Shown: piece after piece, positions 1 through 12,078 of the stretch
How the letters are laid out: each line of letters starts with the position of its first letter
Position numbering within the stretch: position 1 is the stretch's first letter
Origin: Monodelphis domestica
Lineage: Eukaryota; Chordata; Mammalia; Didelphimorphia; Didelphidae
Direction: 5' to 3'
DNA length: 64,000 nucleotides
Assembly: GCF_027887165.1 (NCBI RefSeq)
Contig: NC_077231.1
Span: forward strand, 124,386,194-124,450,193
Program-made: the position numbers and the translations under genes
The notes under the pieces: generated by a model
Database searches by the model: none
What the model saw: the letters and a program-made list of their open reading frames with translations, nothing else
Told to the model about the DNA's origin: nothing

Positions 1-42
1 GAGATAGAGATAGAGATAGAGATAGAGATAGAGATAGAGAGA
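1..42. repeat. (GAGATA)n microsatellite
   Basis: The window opens inside a perfect GAGATA hexanucleotide array that probably extends to the left. Confidence 0.95.
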
Positions 43-340
43 AAATGTGCTCATAAAAGGAAATTCAAGGAATGGAACACAGACAACATGGTGGAATGCA
101 TTTGTGTAAATAAAAATCAGTGGAAGTAGAAATAGAAGCAATACTGTCATTGAGTATACTAGCAAATGGTCTAGAATGAAAATAGGAAATAAATGAAGAA
201 TTTGAGGAGACAGATCAAAGCCTGTCATAAAGGCATGAAACAGTAGTGATAAGGGAGTTCACTTATCTTTATGATACACACTGCTATATGCTAGGTGCCA
301 CAGAATTAAAGACAAACAATATTTTTTTAATGTGAAAAAG

Positions 341-546
341 AGGAATAGCTAAGCAGCACAGTGAATAGAGAGCCAACCCTGGAGCTAAGAGAACCTGGAT
401 TCAAATCTAGCCTTTAAAACTTCCTAGTTGTGTAACTGGACAAGTCATTTAACCCCAGTTGCCTAGCTCTTACCACTCTTCTACCTCTGAACCAGTACTC
501 AGTATTGATTCTAAGACAGAAAGTAATGGTTTGGGTTTTTTTTTAA
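341..546 (+). mobile_element. Type A SINE
   Basis: The sequence runs from an AGCAGCACAGTGAATAGAG head through a GATTCAAATCTAGCCT box-B-like segment to GTGTAACTGGACAAGTCATT and the type A tail TATTGATTCTAAGACAGAAA. It closes with a T-rich end. Type A copies throughout this window share this order. Confidence 0.85.
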
Positions 547-645
547 TATTAAAAGAATAGAATTTTCCAATTTTAGGCCAGTGAGGTTGATCTCAATTCC
601 TAGGAAAATTATAAAATTGATTTGTAATACCTGGGAATTCAACAC

Positions 646-652
<7 letters not shown>

Positions 653-692
<40 letters not shown>
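653..692. repeat. (CA)n microsatellite
   Basis: Perfect CA dinucleotide run of about 20 units. An open frame across it encodes only His-Thr repeats and is not a gene. Confidence 0.97.
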
Positions 693-694
<2 letters not shown>

Positions 695-845
695 CCAGAA
701 CTTCAATTTTTGAATTCTATTTTCCTTCTTCCTACTAGCCCTACATTTCATCGTTACATATTTTTTACTTGTTATTATAAGAGAATATGGACATCAAAAG
801 AAGTAGCCAAAACACTGTGAGCCACAATGATGGTGGGAATGGGAT

Positions 846-951
846 GGAGAGTGAAGACTGGGGGGAAGAGAGAGAGGAGGGAGAGGAAATAAAGAGAGTG
901 GGGGAGAGGGACAGAGGGCAGAGGGAGGGAAGGAGGGAAGGAGGAAGAGAT
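846..951. repeat. Purine-rich GA/GGGA low-complexity tract
   Basis: Almost uninterrupted purines on the + strand, with irregular GAGAGA, GGGAGA and GGGAAGGA units. Confidence 0.85.
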
Positions 952-964
952 TATTATATGTATT

Positions 965-1220
965 TTGTGGTTGTTCAGTCATTTCAGTCCTGTCCAACTC
1001 TTCATGACCCCATCTGGAGTTTTCTTGGCAGTTACTAGATTGGTTTGCCATTTCCTTCTCCAGTTCATATTACAGAAGAGGAAATGAGGCAAACAGGTTT
1101 AAATGACTTGCCCAGAGTCAACCAACTAATAAATTTCTGAGGTCAAATTTGAACTCAGAAAAAATGAGTCTTTCTGATTTCAGATCGGGAAATTCTCTCT
1201 ACCATATCACATAGTTGCCC
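965..1220 (-). mobile_element. Type B SINE
   Basis: In reverse orientation it shows the type B signature: GTTGTTCAGTCATTTCAGTC, then TTTGCCATTTCCTTCTCCAG, GAGGCAAACAGGTTTAA and TTTGAACTCAG. It ends near the SINE head before GTTGCCC. It is a diverged full-length copy. Confidence 0.88.
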
Positions 1221-1506
1221 TGATTTTATAGATATATAATTTGTATTTTTATATTCATGAACATATACATGTATACACATACACACAATACCTGTACACA
1301 CACCCAAACACACACACATATATATATAGTGTGCATGGGTATGCACACTATTATATATTGTCTTGTTCTGTGCATATATACAAATATAATTTATACTATA
1401 TTTACTACATAGTATATAAATATATACTTTATAGAGATATGTTTAAATATTATATTCTATATAATTATATTGTATTATGTATATGTGACTGTATATATAT
1501 TTTAAA
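1221..1506. repeat. AT/CA-rich low-complexity DNA
   Basis: Irregular TATATA, ACACAC and TATAAATATA runs dominate. Several short open frames here encode only Tyr/His-rich low-complexity peptides. I see no gene. Confidence 0.8.
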
Positions 1507-1665
1507 TCTCCTCTGACATTTAGTAGCTTAATGATTATGAACAAGTCCCCACCTAACTAAGCTTCAGTTTCCTTACCTATAAAATGGGAATAAAAATAAT
1601 CTAGTTCCTATCTCACAGGGTTGTCAGGAGGCTCAAATTAGATACTGTGTATAAAATGTTTTTAA
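1507..1665 (+). mobile_element. MIR fragment
   Basis: It carries the MIR core: a tag near CTTAATGATTATGAACAAGT, then CTTCAGTTTCCTTACCTATA, AAATGGGAATAAAAATAAT and CACAGGGTTGTCAGGAGG. It is old and diverged. Confidence 0.8.
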
Positions 1666-2697
1666 AATTTTAAATGTCACATTTATTATTCTTTTTATCA
1701 TCATTAATTTCAGATGAGCTTCCTTGGATCCCTGTGTTAAGGTTGCCATGAGAATATGTGCCTGAGGGGAACTCAGGATGCATTTGCCATGTGGGCATCC
1801 AAGAGGCAAAAATAGAATACTACCTGCCCTCCCTGGCACCAAGTCTTGAAGGCAAATACAGATCCATGATGTCAACCAATGATTCTTTCCCAGTATAACT
1901 CTTGAAACAGGCTCCAGACTTACTGTAACCTTTAGTATATCTGAATCATATACTTAATGAGACCTTTACTCCCAGGCACAGCATCCTTTAATAAATTGCT
2001 AATTATGGTTTTAGAATCCAAATAACATATTTAGCCTACAAATTAATTTTAAAATCCTTAGTGGTTTGGTAACATTTAAAGTCAAAATATATATATTTTA
2101 AATTAAAAGCAACTCCACTTCTTTATGAGGTCTTTGGTTTGGGGTAGTTTTCCTCTGTTGTTCCTACTATTTAAGGGAAAGAAATAGTTGAATGGATTTT
2201 TTCCCACTTCTAACTTCAGGAAAAAAATTTTCTTCCTCACTTATGTTATCTGTGCCAATCCTTTGCCTGGAATAAATGTGCTCTGCCAAATGTCCACATG
2301 TCTGAATCCAAGAGCATATAATGAAAATATTGTTGCAACTTTCCTTTCTGAGTTTGCCAGTACCAACCCAGCAGTGAACAGTGGGAGCCTTTGACTCTCC
2401 AGAGTCAAAAGTAATATAAAGATGGGTTGTATAAAGTCATAAATGGAAGAAAAAGACCAGTGTCTAGCTGTTTGTAGTGTGTAGGTGTATGGAGAAGCAT
2501 CTCTTTATTACTGAACATGTTTTGGGAACAAAAGTGACTTGCCAAATGAAAAATGTTAATTTTACACAGACTTCCTCTTTGGCAGATCACTTGAGAGTCT
2601 CCTTGTGTATGTCTCTTAGGTTAGAAGGTCTCTGGCTTACACATGAGTCCAAGGCTACTGTAATAATCTAAACCCTTCTCTGAAAGCAAAATGGGGC
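1666..2697. other. No recognised feature
   Basis: Unique-looking AT-rich sequence with only short, uncompelling open frames on both strands. No repeat family was recognised. Confidence 0.5.
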
Positions 2698-3211
2698 TTT
2701 CTGGGCTAAGATGTCTGTAGAGTAGAAGCAAGGGTCTTTTTCTCCTCACCAACGACTAATATAAAATGCCTCAAAAGGACAAAAAGCAAAATCAGATAAG
2801 TGAAGGGGCTCTACCATTGAGCACAGCCTTGAAGGTAGGCAGGGTTTGGGCATTTTCATACTATAAGGGAACAAAATTACTCCTACTAAAGCATGAGCTA
2901 ATCACCACTCCCCTACCCCCATCTACTGCACCAGAGTCAGAGCAAGCATGGGGAAATCTCTAGGTTCTCCAGGGGCTGACTGAGGACATCATAGACTTAC
3001 CCCTGAGAGCAGCAAGACATGAGACCTCACAAGGCTGAGGAATGTGGAGTTTAGGTGCAGAGATAGGGCAGAGAGGGACTGCCCACAGCAGACACTTTGG
3101 AGACTAAAAAAATAGCCTCAGGGCAAAAACCATTCTGTAGTTTGATACATAGAGAGCCTGCCCTCCTCACTCAGATGTCTGGCTTGGAATGGAAGAAAAA
3201 ACTAACACAGC

Positions 3212-4455
3212 AATGGCCACCAAGAAATACAACCTACAACTACAAGAAGAAGAAGGAAGAAGGAAAAAGAAGAAGAAAGAAGAAGAAAGAAGAAGAAAGA
3301 AGAAGAAAGAAGAAGAAGAAGAAGAAGAAGAAGAAGAAGAAGAAGAAGAAGAAGAAGAAGAAGAAGAAGAAGAAGAAGAAGAAGAAGAAGAAGAAGAAGA
3401 AGAAGAAGAAGAAGAAGAAGAAGAAGAAGAAGAAGAAGAAGAAGAAGAAGAAGAAGAAGAAGAAGAAGAAGAAGAAGAAGAAGAAGAAGAAGAAGAAGAA
3501 GAAGAAGAAGAAGAAGAAGAAGAAGAAGAAGAAGAAGAAGAAGAAGAAGAAGAAGAAGAAGAAGAAGAAGAAGAAGAAGAAGAAGAAGAAGAAGAATTTG
3601 ACTTTGGATAACTTCTATGGAGAAAAACAGCAGATGACAGAGGAGATAGCAGAGGGTGACAAACAAGCAAACATATCCCAAACATTCCAAAACAAAATTT
3701 GAAATTGGTCACAAGCTCTCCAGGAACTCGAATTGAAATTTAAGAACCAAATAAGAAAGATGGAAGAGCAATGGGAATAAAAATAAGAAAAATAAATGCC
3801 AGTAATTCAAAAGGAAAATAACAGTTTAAAGGACAGAATCTCCCACTTGGAAAAAAAGAAGCCTGAGAAATCAAATGAAATGATAAGCAAATTGGAGAAT
3901 TTGACCTGCTTGAAGTCATGAAAAGCAGGATAGACCAAACAGAAAAGGAAAATCAAAAGATCATAGCTGAAAACCAATCTTTAAAGACTAGAATTGGGCA
4001 AGTAGATGCTAATGACCTCACAAGACAGCAAGAATTAATAAAGCAAAAGCAAAAGAATGACAAAATAGAAGGAAACATTAAATATCTCACTGAGAAGATG
4101 GTTGACTTAGAAAACAAGTCCAGGAGAGACAATTTGAGAATCATAGGCCTACCTGAAAACCTAGAAATAAACAAAAATCTTGACATCATACTACAAGAAA
4201 TTATCCAAGAAAATTGCCCTCATATTCTTGAACAAGAGGGCAAAATAGACATTGAAAGAGTCCGTAGATCACTCCTCTACATTAAATCCTCAAAATACAA
4301 CCCACAGGAATGTAATTGCCAAATTCAAGAGCTTCAAACCTAAGGAGAAAATATTGCAAGAAGCCCTAAAGAGACAATTCAGATATCAAGGAGTACCCAA
4401 AAAGGATTACACAGGATCTGGCAGCCTCCATACTGAAGGACCACAAGGCTTGTAA
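3212..4455 (+). pseudogene. L1 ORF1 pseudogene
   Basis: ORF1p is the RNA-binding chaperone of L1. A start near 3213 opens MATKKYNLQLQ and runs straight into the GAA tract. After it lie a coiled-coil-like region and then, in the open stretch at 3918-4343, the RRM-type signature KSRRDNLRIIGLPE. The C-terminal domain continues in another frame with FKSFKPKEKILQEALKRQFR. Stops around 3700-3915 and a frameshift near 4300 break the frame. Confidence 0.85.
3244..3596. repeat. (GAA)n expansion with imperfect 5' flank
   Basis: From about 3309 to 3595 the + strand is an essentially pure GAA/AAG array of about 95 units, preceded by imperfect GAA/GGA/AAA units from 3244. The frames across it encode only poly-Lys, poly-Glu, poly-Ser or poly-Leu and are not genes. 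It lies within the N-terminus of an L1 ORF1 remnant. Confidence 0.97.
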
Positions 4456-5299
4456 TATGATATTCAGAAAGAGAAGAGAATTGGGTCTACAACCAAGGAT
4501 CACCTACCCATCAAACCTGACTATAAACTTCCAGGGGAAAGTATGGGCATTTAACAAAATAGGAGATTTCCAAGTATTTGAAAATAAAAGACCAGAACTA
4601 AATGGAAAATGTGGTGTCCAAATAAAAAATTCAATAGAAACATGAAAAGGTAAACAAGAAAGGAAAAAAAATTAAGGACTTCAGTAAAGTCAAATTATTC
4701 CTATTCCTATTTGGAAAAATGATGTTTGTAACTCTCAAAAACTGTATTAACTATCATAGTAATTAGAAGAATTATTCATAGGTAGAGGTTGAGGTCCTAA
4801 GTAGCTTAAGATGATATGTAAAAAAGGAAATGGGGAGGGGAAAGGGAAATAGAAGATGGCACCAAGAGAAACTTGAAAAAATAAGAAAAATAGGATAAAT
4901 TATACCACATAAAGAGGCACATTGGAAGGGGAGGGGAAGAATACCATTATAAGAAGGAGAGGAAGAGAGTGCTAATAGGAAATACTTAAACTTTACTCTC
5001 AGTGAAATCAATTCTGATAGGAAAGAGTATTTAGATCCATTGGGGTATAGAATTCTATCTTACCCTACAGGGAAAGTGAGAAGGGAAAAACTAAGGAGGG
5101 GAGTGGGGAAGAGAGTACCAAAAGGGAGGGAAAGAGAGAGGAGAGGGAATTTAATAGACTAAAAAAAATAAGAGGGGAATAAGAAGAGAAGGGGTGGGAA
5201 GGGAAGTAAAATAAAGGTGGGGATTAAGAGGACTGATTAAAAAGCCAAACACTGGTGGACAGGACTAGGAATGGAAATCAAAATGATGGGGAATACACA

Positions 5300-7695
5300 G
5301 GTGGTAATCACAATTCTGAATGTGAATGAGATAAACTCACTCATAAAACAGAAGGAAATAGCAAAGTGGAAAATTCTACCATATGTTGTCTACAAAAAGC
5401 TGTGAATCTTGAAATTTCTCAGACTTGTGAATGTTAAAAAATTCCCCATTGGGGAATTCTCCATTGGGACAATTCCCTATTGGGACCACTCCCCATTTGG
5501 ACAGTGAGAACTCTACTTAGATCAGAAATGTGAAGACCTCTACTCCACCGATACTTAAGACTGCATTAGGGGAGAAAACTCCTTGCTGAACAATGAAAAA
5601 TGCTTACACCCATACTTAAGCCATGCCTATTTTTAGAATTAATTACAAAGGGGTGCTAAGTACCTATAAAGGTCAGGCAACTTGTGAACTTAAAAGGAGC
5701 AAAGAGGAAAAAACTTACACAGAGATTCTAACCTACTCAGGTGTGGATTACTAAAAGGATTAATTTACTCAGGTGTGAATTCAGAATGGGCTGTCCTTTG
5801 GAAAACGTCTACTGTGATTGGTAGATGGAAGAACTTAGGGGAGGTAACATAGGAGAAAACCCACTATATAAGAAAAAGGACAGACTGTTGAGAAAAATCT
5901 CTTGAGATATACAGGCTTTGGGGAACAGGCTCTTGAGAATGGTCTCTTGAAGGAGAGTCTCTGGCTGGAACTCCCTTTGAGGAGGACTCTGGCTGGAACT
6001 CCCTCTGAGGAGACTCTGTCTCTCTCGGGACTCTCTCGGGGACATTTGGATTCACATTCAGATTCAGATTCAGGATTGAGCTGGTGGAAGTCAGCTGAGA
6101 TGGAGCTGGCCTGGTGTCACTAAAATCCTTATTTGGAAAGATCTTGTGGTGGTGATTAAGGACTGATTGATCTCTCTCTTAAGACTCAGGTCTAGGCCAT
6201 GTTGGCTTAAGGCCCTTCATACTTATTCCATTCTTACTCTTTCTCTCTTTCTTTAATTCCTCATTGTATTATTAATTAAATTCTCTATAAAACCCAGTTG
6301 ACTTGGGTATATTTGAATAATTGGGAATATTTCCCTGGCGACCACCTTATATATTGATTTAAAAACAAGACACTGTAGTGAAACATATTTCCTGCGGTCA
6401 AAATTTACTCACCCACTCTTTTATCTACAACAATTTATGTCTTCCACTATTTAATCACTACAGTTTATAGACCTCAACCATTTTAACTATTACAGTTTAT
6501 GACACTCTTTTAATTATAACAGTTTATGGCTCCCACTCTTTTAAATGCCACAAAGCACACATGAGGCAGGTAGACACACACGGGGTAAAGATAAAATAAT
6601 GGAGCAAAATCTATTGGGCATCAACTGATAAAAAGAAGGAAGGAATCTCAATCATGATATATAACAAAGCCAAAGTAAAAATCTGTCTTATTAAAAGAGA
6701 GGAGAGGTAATTACATCCTGATAAAAGGCAGTATAGACAATGAGGAAATAGCAGTACTCAACATGAATGCAACAAATGGTATAGCATCCAAATTTTTAAA
6801 GGAGAAACTATTGGAGCTTAAGGAGGAAATAGATAGTAAAACTATAATAGTGGGTGACCTGAACCTTCCTCTCTCAAATCTAGATAAATCAAACCAAAAA
6901 ATAAACAATAAAGAGGTAAGAGATGTGAATGAAATCTTAGAAAAATTAGAGTTAATAGATATATGTAGAAAAATTAATAGGGACAAAAAGTAATATACCT
7001 TCTTTTCATCAGCACATAGTACATTCACAAAGATTAACCATATACTAGGGCATAAAAATGACAAACAAATGCAAAAAAGCAGAAAAAATAAAATCAATCT
7101 TTTTAGATCATAATGCAATAAAAAACAATAATCAGTAAGGATCCATGGAAAGGCAAATCAAAAATTAATTGGAAATTAAACAATATGATTCTCCAAAACT
7201 GGTTGGTTAAAGAACAAATCATAGAAACAATTAATAATTTGATTGAAGAGAATGACAATGAGGAGACATCATTTCAAAATATCTGTGATGTAGCCAAAGT
7301 AGTACTCAGGGGAAATTTAAAATAAATAAATCAGAGAGGAAAGAGGTCAATGAATTGGGCATGCAAATTAAAAAACTAAAAAAGAGAACAAATTTTAAAT
7401 CCCCAGATAAAAAAATAAATTAGAAATCCTAAAAATTAAAGGAGAAATTAATAAAGTTGAAAGTGAAAGAACTATTGAATTAATTAATAAGACTAGTAGC
7501 TGGTATTTTCTCAAAGTACCAGCTTCTAGTCTTATAAATGAAATATATAAAATATATTGTAAATCTTATAAATGAAAATAAATAAAATAGACTAAATAAA
7601 TAAAATAAAATAAAAAAGAATACTTAAATAATCCCATATCAGAAAAAGAAATTGAACAAGCCATCAAAGAGCTCCCTAAGAAAGCAAAATGGAGG
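5300..7695 (+). pseudogene. L1 ORF2 endonuclease region, split by an LTR
   Basis: The part before the LTR translates with the endonuclease start: NVNEINSLIKQKEIAKW and a degraded KKHT for the usual QETH. After the LTR (from 6557) it continues through IVGDLNLPLS (the GDFN-type metal-site block), YTFFSSAHSTF and a NHILGH-like block, up to about 7520. Most of the reverse transcriptase is absent. Several stops make it non-functional. Confidence 0.85.
5401..6552 (+). mobile_element. Solo LTR inserted in L1 ORF2
   Basis: A 1,152-bp element begins TGTGAATCTT and ends GCCACA, flanked by AAGC on both sides (5397-5400 and 6553-6556). The L1 reading continues across the gap, which proves an insertion. 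It contains a CTATATAAG TATA-like site near 5863 and the block AAAACCCAGTTGACTTGGGT shared with the LTR at 28553-29493. No internal viral sequence remains, so it is a recombined solo LTR. The 4-bp duplication suggests a gammaretrovirus-like class, but a 5-bp reading is possible. Confidence 0.85.
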
Positions 7696-8966
7696 ATTGG
7701 AAGTTCTCAGGATAGCTGAAGACTATTTTTCCCATTGATGGTATAGGTGGCAATGTCAGCAAATAAAAGATAGACACATATGTGAGGCTGTTTGAATATA
7801 TAAAGGCATAATCTGAGATCCACTCTGGTTTGGCCTATATCTAAAGGGATTATCTTTCCTCTTTTGAGAGGAATAATAGAAGAGTTAGACATCTCCAACT
7901 ACCAAACAAAGGAGAGAGACAGGCTAGAATCAGAATGACCAAGGCAAAAAATCCCTAACCCAGTCCTCAAAGAAGGTATTGGATTCTAAGAGGTTTAGCA
8001 GGAAAGTTGCTTCCCTAACCACTGTCAAAAAGAAAAGGAAGACATTAATTTACACCCACCAGTTTAGTCTCCCTTAGCCATTTCCCAACACAAAAGACCA
8101 TTATGAATAGTGAATAGCCAGTAAAACATTTATCCAAGGAAAACAGAAGTCAGAAAAATTACATAGATTAGAACATACCAAATAAACACAATAGTAAAAG
8201 AACTTTTGAGATAAATTTTAAAAACACCTCAATGCAAACCAGGAGGAAAATTGTACCATGATGAGGTCCATTCTCAGTCTCTGGAATTTCAAGTTCTTGA
8301 GGTCAAGTAGCATAGTTGTGGATCTGCTTCTTCTTACATGTCTGGGACTTCAGGTTTCCAGGCTACCTTCAAAATCATCTTCCTCAGGTCCTCTCTGCAA
8401 TCAATTCAAGTCCCTTACCTAGAGACACAGTGCCATACTCAGCATTATCTCAGTCAGGAGTACCATTGTACCACCTCACCCAGAGAGAAATGGGTATTAT
8501 ATCAGGAAATTAACATTGTCTTAACCATCTGACTCCAATTCAACTTTCTTTTTCAATAAATTTGATAATTTCTTAAGTAACAAGTTTGGAAGATGGAGGT
8601 TCCATGATGAAGGGAAGGTTTATAGGATGGACTAGAAAATAGATCTCTTCAGCCTTAAACAAGTTTCTGTTAGTTGGCATTTTGGGTTCTTATCCTTGCT
8701 CCCCCAATGGACATAGTAAGGTGTAGACAGAAGGCCACTCTCCTTTCAATAATCTTTGCTAATAATTATAAGTGTCTGGAGTTGGAACCAGAATATGAAG
8801 ATCTCCATCAGGAATACTAGGAAAGTTTTTGGGAGTCCAGACATTAGAACTTCCAAGTCTAGTTCCAGTCACTTCCAGGTGCAACAGAGTATTGAATAGA
8901 GATAGAGATTTTCCCTTCCCACTATAAAATTTCGTAATTTAGGGGTACTATATATTATAAATTTAC
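7696..8966. other. Unrecognised, possibly repeat-derived
   Basis: No family recognised. Short open frames on both strands have no recognisable domains. Its position beside L1 and its composition suggest old interspersed DNA. Confidence 0.4.
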
Positions 8967-9125
8967 TGAGTCTCCTAGACCTAGATACTTGCTAGCTGTG
9001 TGACCCTAGACAAGTCATTTAATCCTTTTTACCTCAGTTTCCTCATCTGTAAATTAGGTTAGGGAAGGAAATAGCAAACTATCCCAGTATCTTTTCCAAG
9101 AAAACCCTAAAAGGGACCATTGTAC
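8967..9125 (+). mobile_element. Type B SINE, 5'-truncated
   Basis: Shows GCTAGCTGTGTGACCCTAGA, CAAGTCATTTAATCC, CCTCAGTTTCCTCATCTGTA and CTTTTCCAAGAAAACCC in type B order on the + strand. The head is missing or diverged. Confidence 0.8.
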
Positions 9126-10985
9126 TAGAGGGAGATCAGGAACCAAAGCTTGACAAGTCTCTGAGAGTGAGGGAACAGATAAAGAGAAACACCACTTCCT
9201 CTCCCAGGCAGAACTTGGCAGAACTTCCCAAGAAGAGAAGATGAAGTTGGATCTATGTCCAGACCTAAAAGGTAAAGAGGAAATCCCCTTCAATCTCTGG
9301 TTTCTGTTCTCTTCTCTGGATGAATACTATCTTGATCCCCTTAGTACAATTTGAAGAATGAGATGTTTAGTTCTTCTGTAATTTATAAGATCTATTTATT
9401 GTCTGGAGATTCAGGATTGGTAGGTTAAGGAAGAGAGAAACAGGAAGTCCCTATTCTATTTTCAACCTAAATTGCCTTCAAGGGTTGAGAACTTGGATCT
9501 GGAAACCTGAGTCCCTGAGGGCATTGTGGGGTCAGTCTGGTGTAATTTCCTGATATAGAGATTCAGCTTTGTAGATATTGATAGGAAATCTTCTAGGTGG
9601 ATAGTCTCTTGCCTTCCCCAAAGGGAAAAAGTCTCTATCCACCTCTTGTGAGGAAAGATGGCTAATATGGGTCTCTTCAGATCAATGAGGGATTATAGCA
9701 GGCTAAACTCAATGAGGTTGATCTTTCTCCTCTTGGTTCAGAAGGGACAAGAAGCCCTTTGCAACTGTCTCCCTGCTTTTCTTGGCTGAAGATTCCAGTC
9801 CTATTCCCCCTTGTCAGCCAAAGTTCCATTTCCTTCCTACATAAGGTGTCCTTGTAAAATCAAATCCATGCAGTGTATTCTGTATCTCTCTCAACCACAC
9901 CATGAAAAGCTGTACTTGACTGAAACAACAAATTGACCTATCTTCTTAAAGGAAATTAATCTTTTTGTATCCTTTTAATATCTAAATTATTCCTCTTCTG
10001 GGTTCTCATGATTTTTTCATCAAATGGGGAAAATAATCAATTTCTCCTATCTATTTAATTTAACCATTTGGTAGTACATGCTTTTCTAAATAAGTTGTTG
10101 GTTGTTTGTTTTTTTAAATCAGGAAACTAGAGATGAAATGATGAGGCAGGCACTAAAATTAGGTATCCTGATGCTATTTATTGATAATATTGTTTACAGA
10201 TGAACAAGACCTCAAAGAAGCTCAAGACAAAAGACACTGCAAGTCTTACAGCTCTCACTTGAAGTTGGACATACAGTAGCCAAATGGGCAGCAGCCTGCA
10301 ATGAGAGAACAGCATGTGGTAATGACATGGAAACTGAAGCACCAAAAATGACTTCTTAGCTTTCCCTTTCTATCTAAGAATAGTCCCAATTCTTATGTGT
10401 GTCAATAATGATCCTTGCTTTTCAGGGGTTCTAGGGTAATGATTGGTAGGAGAGAAGATATTACCTGCTACTTCCCCTAGACTTTTGCTTTAGAATCTTT
10501 GAGCCTAATAGGTTGAAGGGACAAATTACAAAGAAAAGGAGTGGGGGGAAATGAATCTGGTTTTCCCTATATATGAATTTGCAAAGTTATTGTGACTTTC
10601 TTTATGGCCTTGGAAAAACTCTACAGTCCACTTATCTTTTAGTTTCCCAAAGTCCAGGGACTCACTCCTCCTCAGAGATAGCAATTGCTCATTAACTAGT
10701 GGACTTTGAGACTCAGAAAATACAATATTTTTTTAAATGAGAGCAAGGACAGCATTAATTTTTTAGGCCTGAATTTCTGACTTAACTCCCAATTCCTAGA
10801 CCAGTCACCAAACTCTTACATGTCATATTAGTTCAATAAATAGAAGTTTTGTTCAGTACTTCATATGCTAAGATATCTTGAATATATGGGATAGAGCAAC
10901 AGGCAACTAAGGGAACTCAAATATGCCCTATCACAACCTCTAAAAACTCTTTTGAAAGGAACATTGTTCATTAATTTTCTTTATA
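9126..10985. other. No recognised feature
   Basis: Nearly 1.9 kb with no gene and no repeat I can name. The longest open frames are short and lack domains. Confidence 0.45.
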
Positions 10986-11401
10986 TCAAACTAAAATTGT
11001 TGTCACTACAACTTGAACCATTGCTCTGACTTCTGACTGCAAATCAGGGTTGAATCAAGGATGTTCATGTCACCACTTCTATTTAATATACTGTCAGAAA
11101 TTCCAGGTATAGCAATATATTTAAACAAAAATGAGGGAATAACCATAAGCAAGGAAGACAGAAAATTACTAATTTTGACAGATGACATAATAGTGAATTT
11201 TAAAAATATCAGTCAACAAAAATTAACTGTAACAAAGAATAGTCTCAACATGATTGCAGAATATAAATTAGATCCATGTATATAATATCAGCATTTCTCT
11301 ATATTAAAAATGAAACCCAAAAGAAAATGCTAGAAAAAAATCTCTTTCAAAAATATCTTCCAAAGCTATAAAATATTTTGGAGTGTGTTTACCAATGTAT
11401 T
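10986..11401 (+). mobile_element. L1 ORF2 reverse transcriptase fragment (L1-b, 5' part)
   Basis: Translation contains MSPLLFNILSE, matching the LSPLLFNIVLE block of L1 reverse transcriptase. The catalytic FADD box is degraded to LTDDIIVNFKNIS. The element resumes at 19199 after a SINE carrying a retroelement. It is a pseudogene with frame breaks. Confidence 0.82.
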
Positions 11402-11472
11402 TGTAATTTTTCAGTTGTATCTCACTCTTTGTGACCTTGTTTGGAGATTTATTGGCAGAGATACTAGAGTGG

Positions 11473-12076
11473 TGTAGCAGTCCGCCCCCTGGCTATGGGC
11501 AAGGGGAAAACAGTATGTGCAGATTGCTCAGTCTTGGGCATGCTCAGTAGTGCTCATGGCTGGGAAGGCCTATGACCCTTGACCCCAGCTTCTCCCAGGT
11601 TAGGCGGGAAAACAGGTTTCTTTGTTCTCACCTGGTTAAGAGAAACCACACCTATGCCTTGTCATTAACCAATGAGAATCATCCCTATGTACTGTGTATA
11701 TTTGCATATCAAAAACTATATCTAGCCCAGCAGGCTCCGCCTTCTCTCTCTCTGCCCTCTGCTCTCTGCTCGCTCCTTCTCTTTCAGGCTACCTGATGGC
11801 TGTCCTTGCAGGAGCTTGGCCTCTGGCCAAGCTCCATCTTTAATCTTTCTCTATTCACCTCTCTGACCTGCGTGGTATGGATCTCAGGACTGGAAAAGCC
11901 TACAGAATTGGTCCTTTGATCAGAGCTTAGCTGTGGCTCATTGATAATTAATAAAGACTCATCCTGAACACCTCATATCTCTATTAGGACTCCGTCACTT
12001 CCCTCGTGGTATCAAAACTTCTATCCTGTCTCTATCTTCCTACCTTGTGGCTTCTCTCACATCAGAGAGAGCTACA
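11473..12076 (+). repeat. 5' LTR
   Basis: Begins TGTAGCAGTC and ends GAGCTACA. It holds a CCAAT box (11669-11673), an exact POU octamer ATTTGCAT (11700-11707), an AT-rich TATA-like stretch near 11716 and AATAAA (11950-11955). The 74-codon open frame within it recurs in the 3' LTR and is not a gene. Confidence 0.95.
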
Positions 12077-12078
12077 GA

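Larger units (their letters stand above)
2698..7695 (+). mobile_element. Decayed marsupial L1 (5' UTR, ORF1, ORF2 endonuclease)
   Basis: An L1 copy starts around AAGATGTCTGTAGAGTAG and contains the 5' UTR (to about 3211), ORF1 (3212-4455), a purine-rich inter-ORF region (4456 to about 5300) and the start of ORF2. The order is that of a normal L1. Reverse transcriptase and 3' UTR are missing: similarity stops near 7695 just after the short block ISEKEIEQAIKELPKK. A solo LTR (5401-6552) and a large GAA expansion interrupt it. Many stops and frameshifts show it is inactive. Confidence 0.88.

Noticed and set aside
3097..3712. Long open frames of poly-Lys, poly-Glu, poly-Ser and poly-Leu on both strands
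   Set aside because: They are only translations of the GAA microsatellite.
11572..11796. 74-codon frame repeated at 18494-18718
   Set aside because: Lies inside both LTRs and simply reflects LTR identity.
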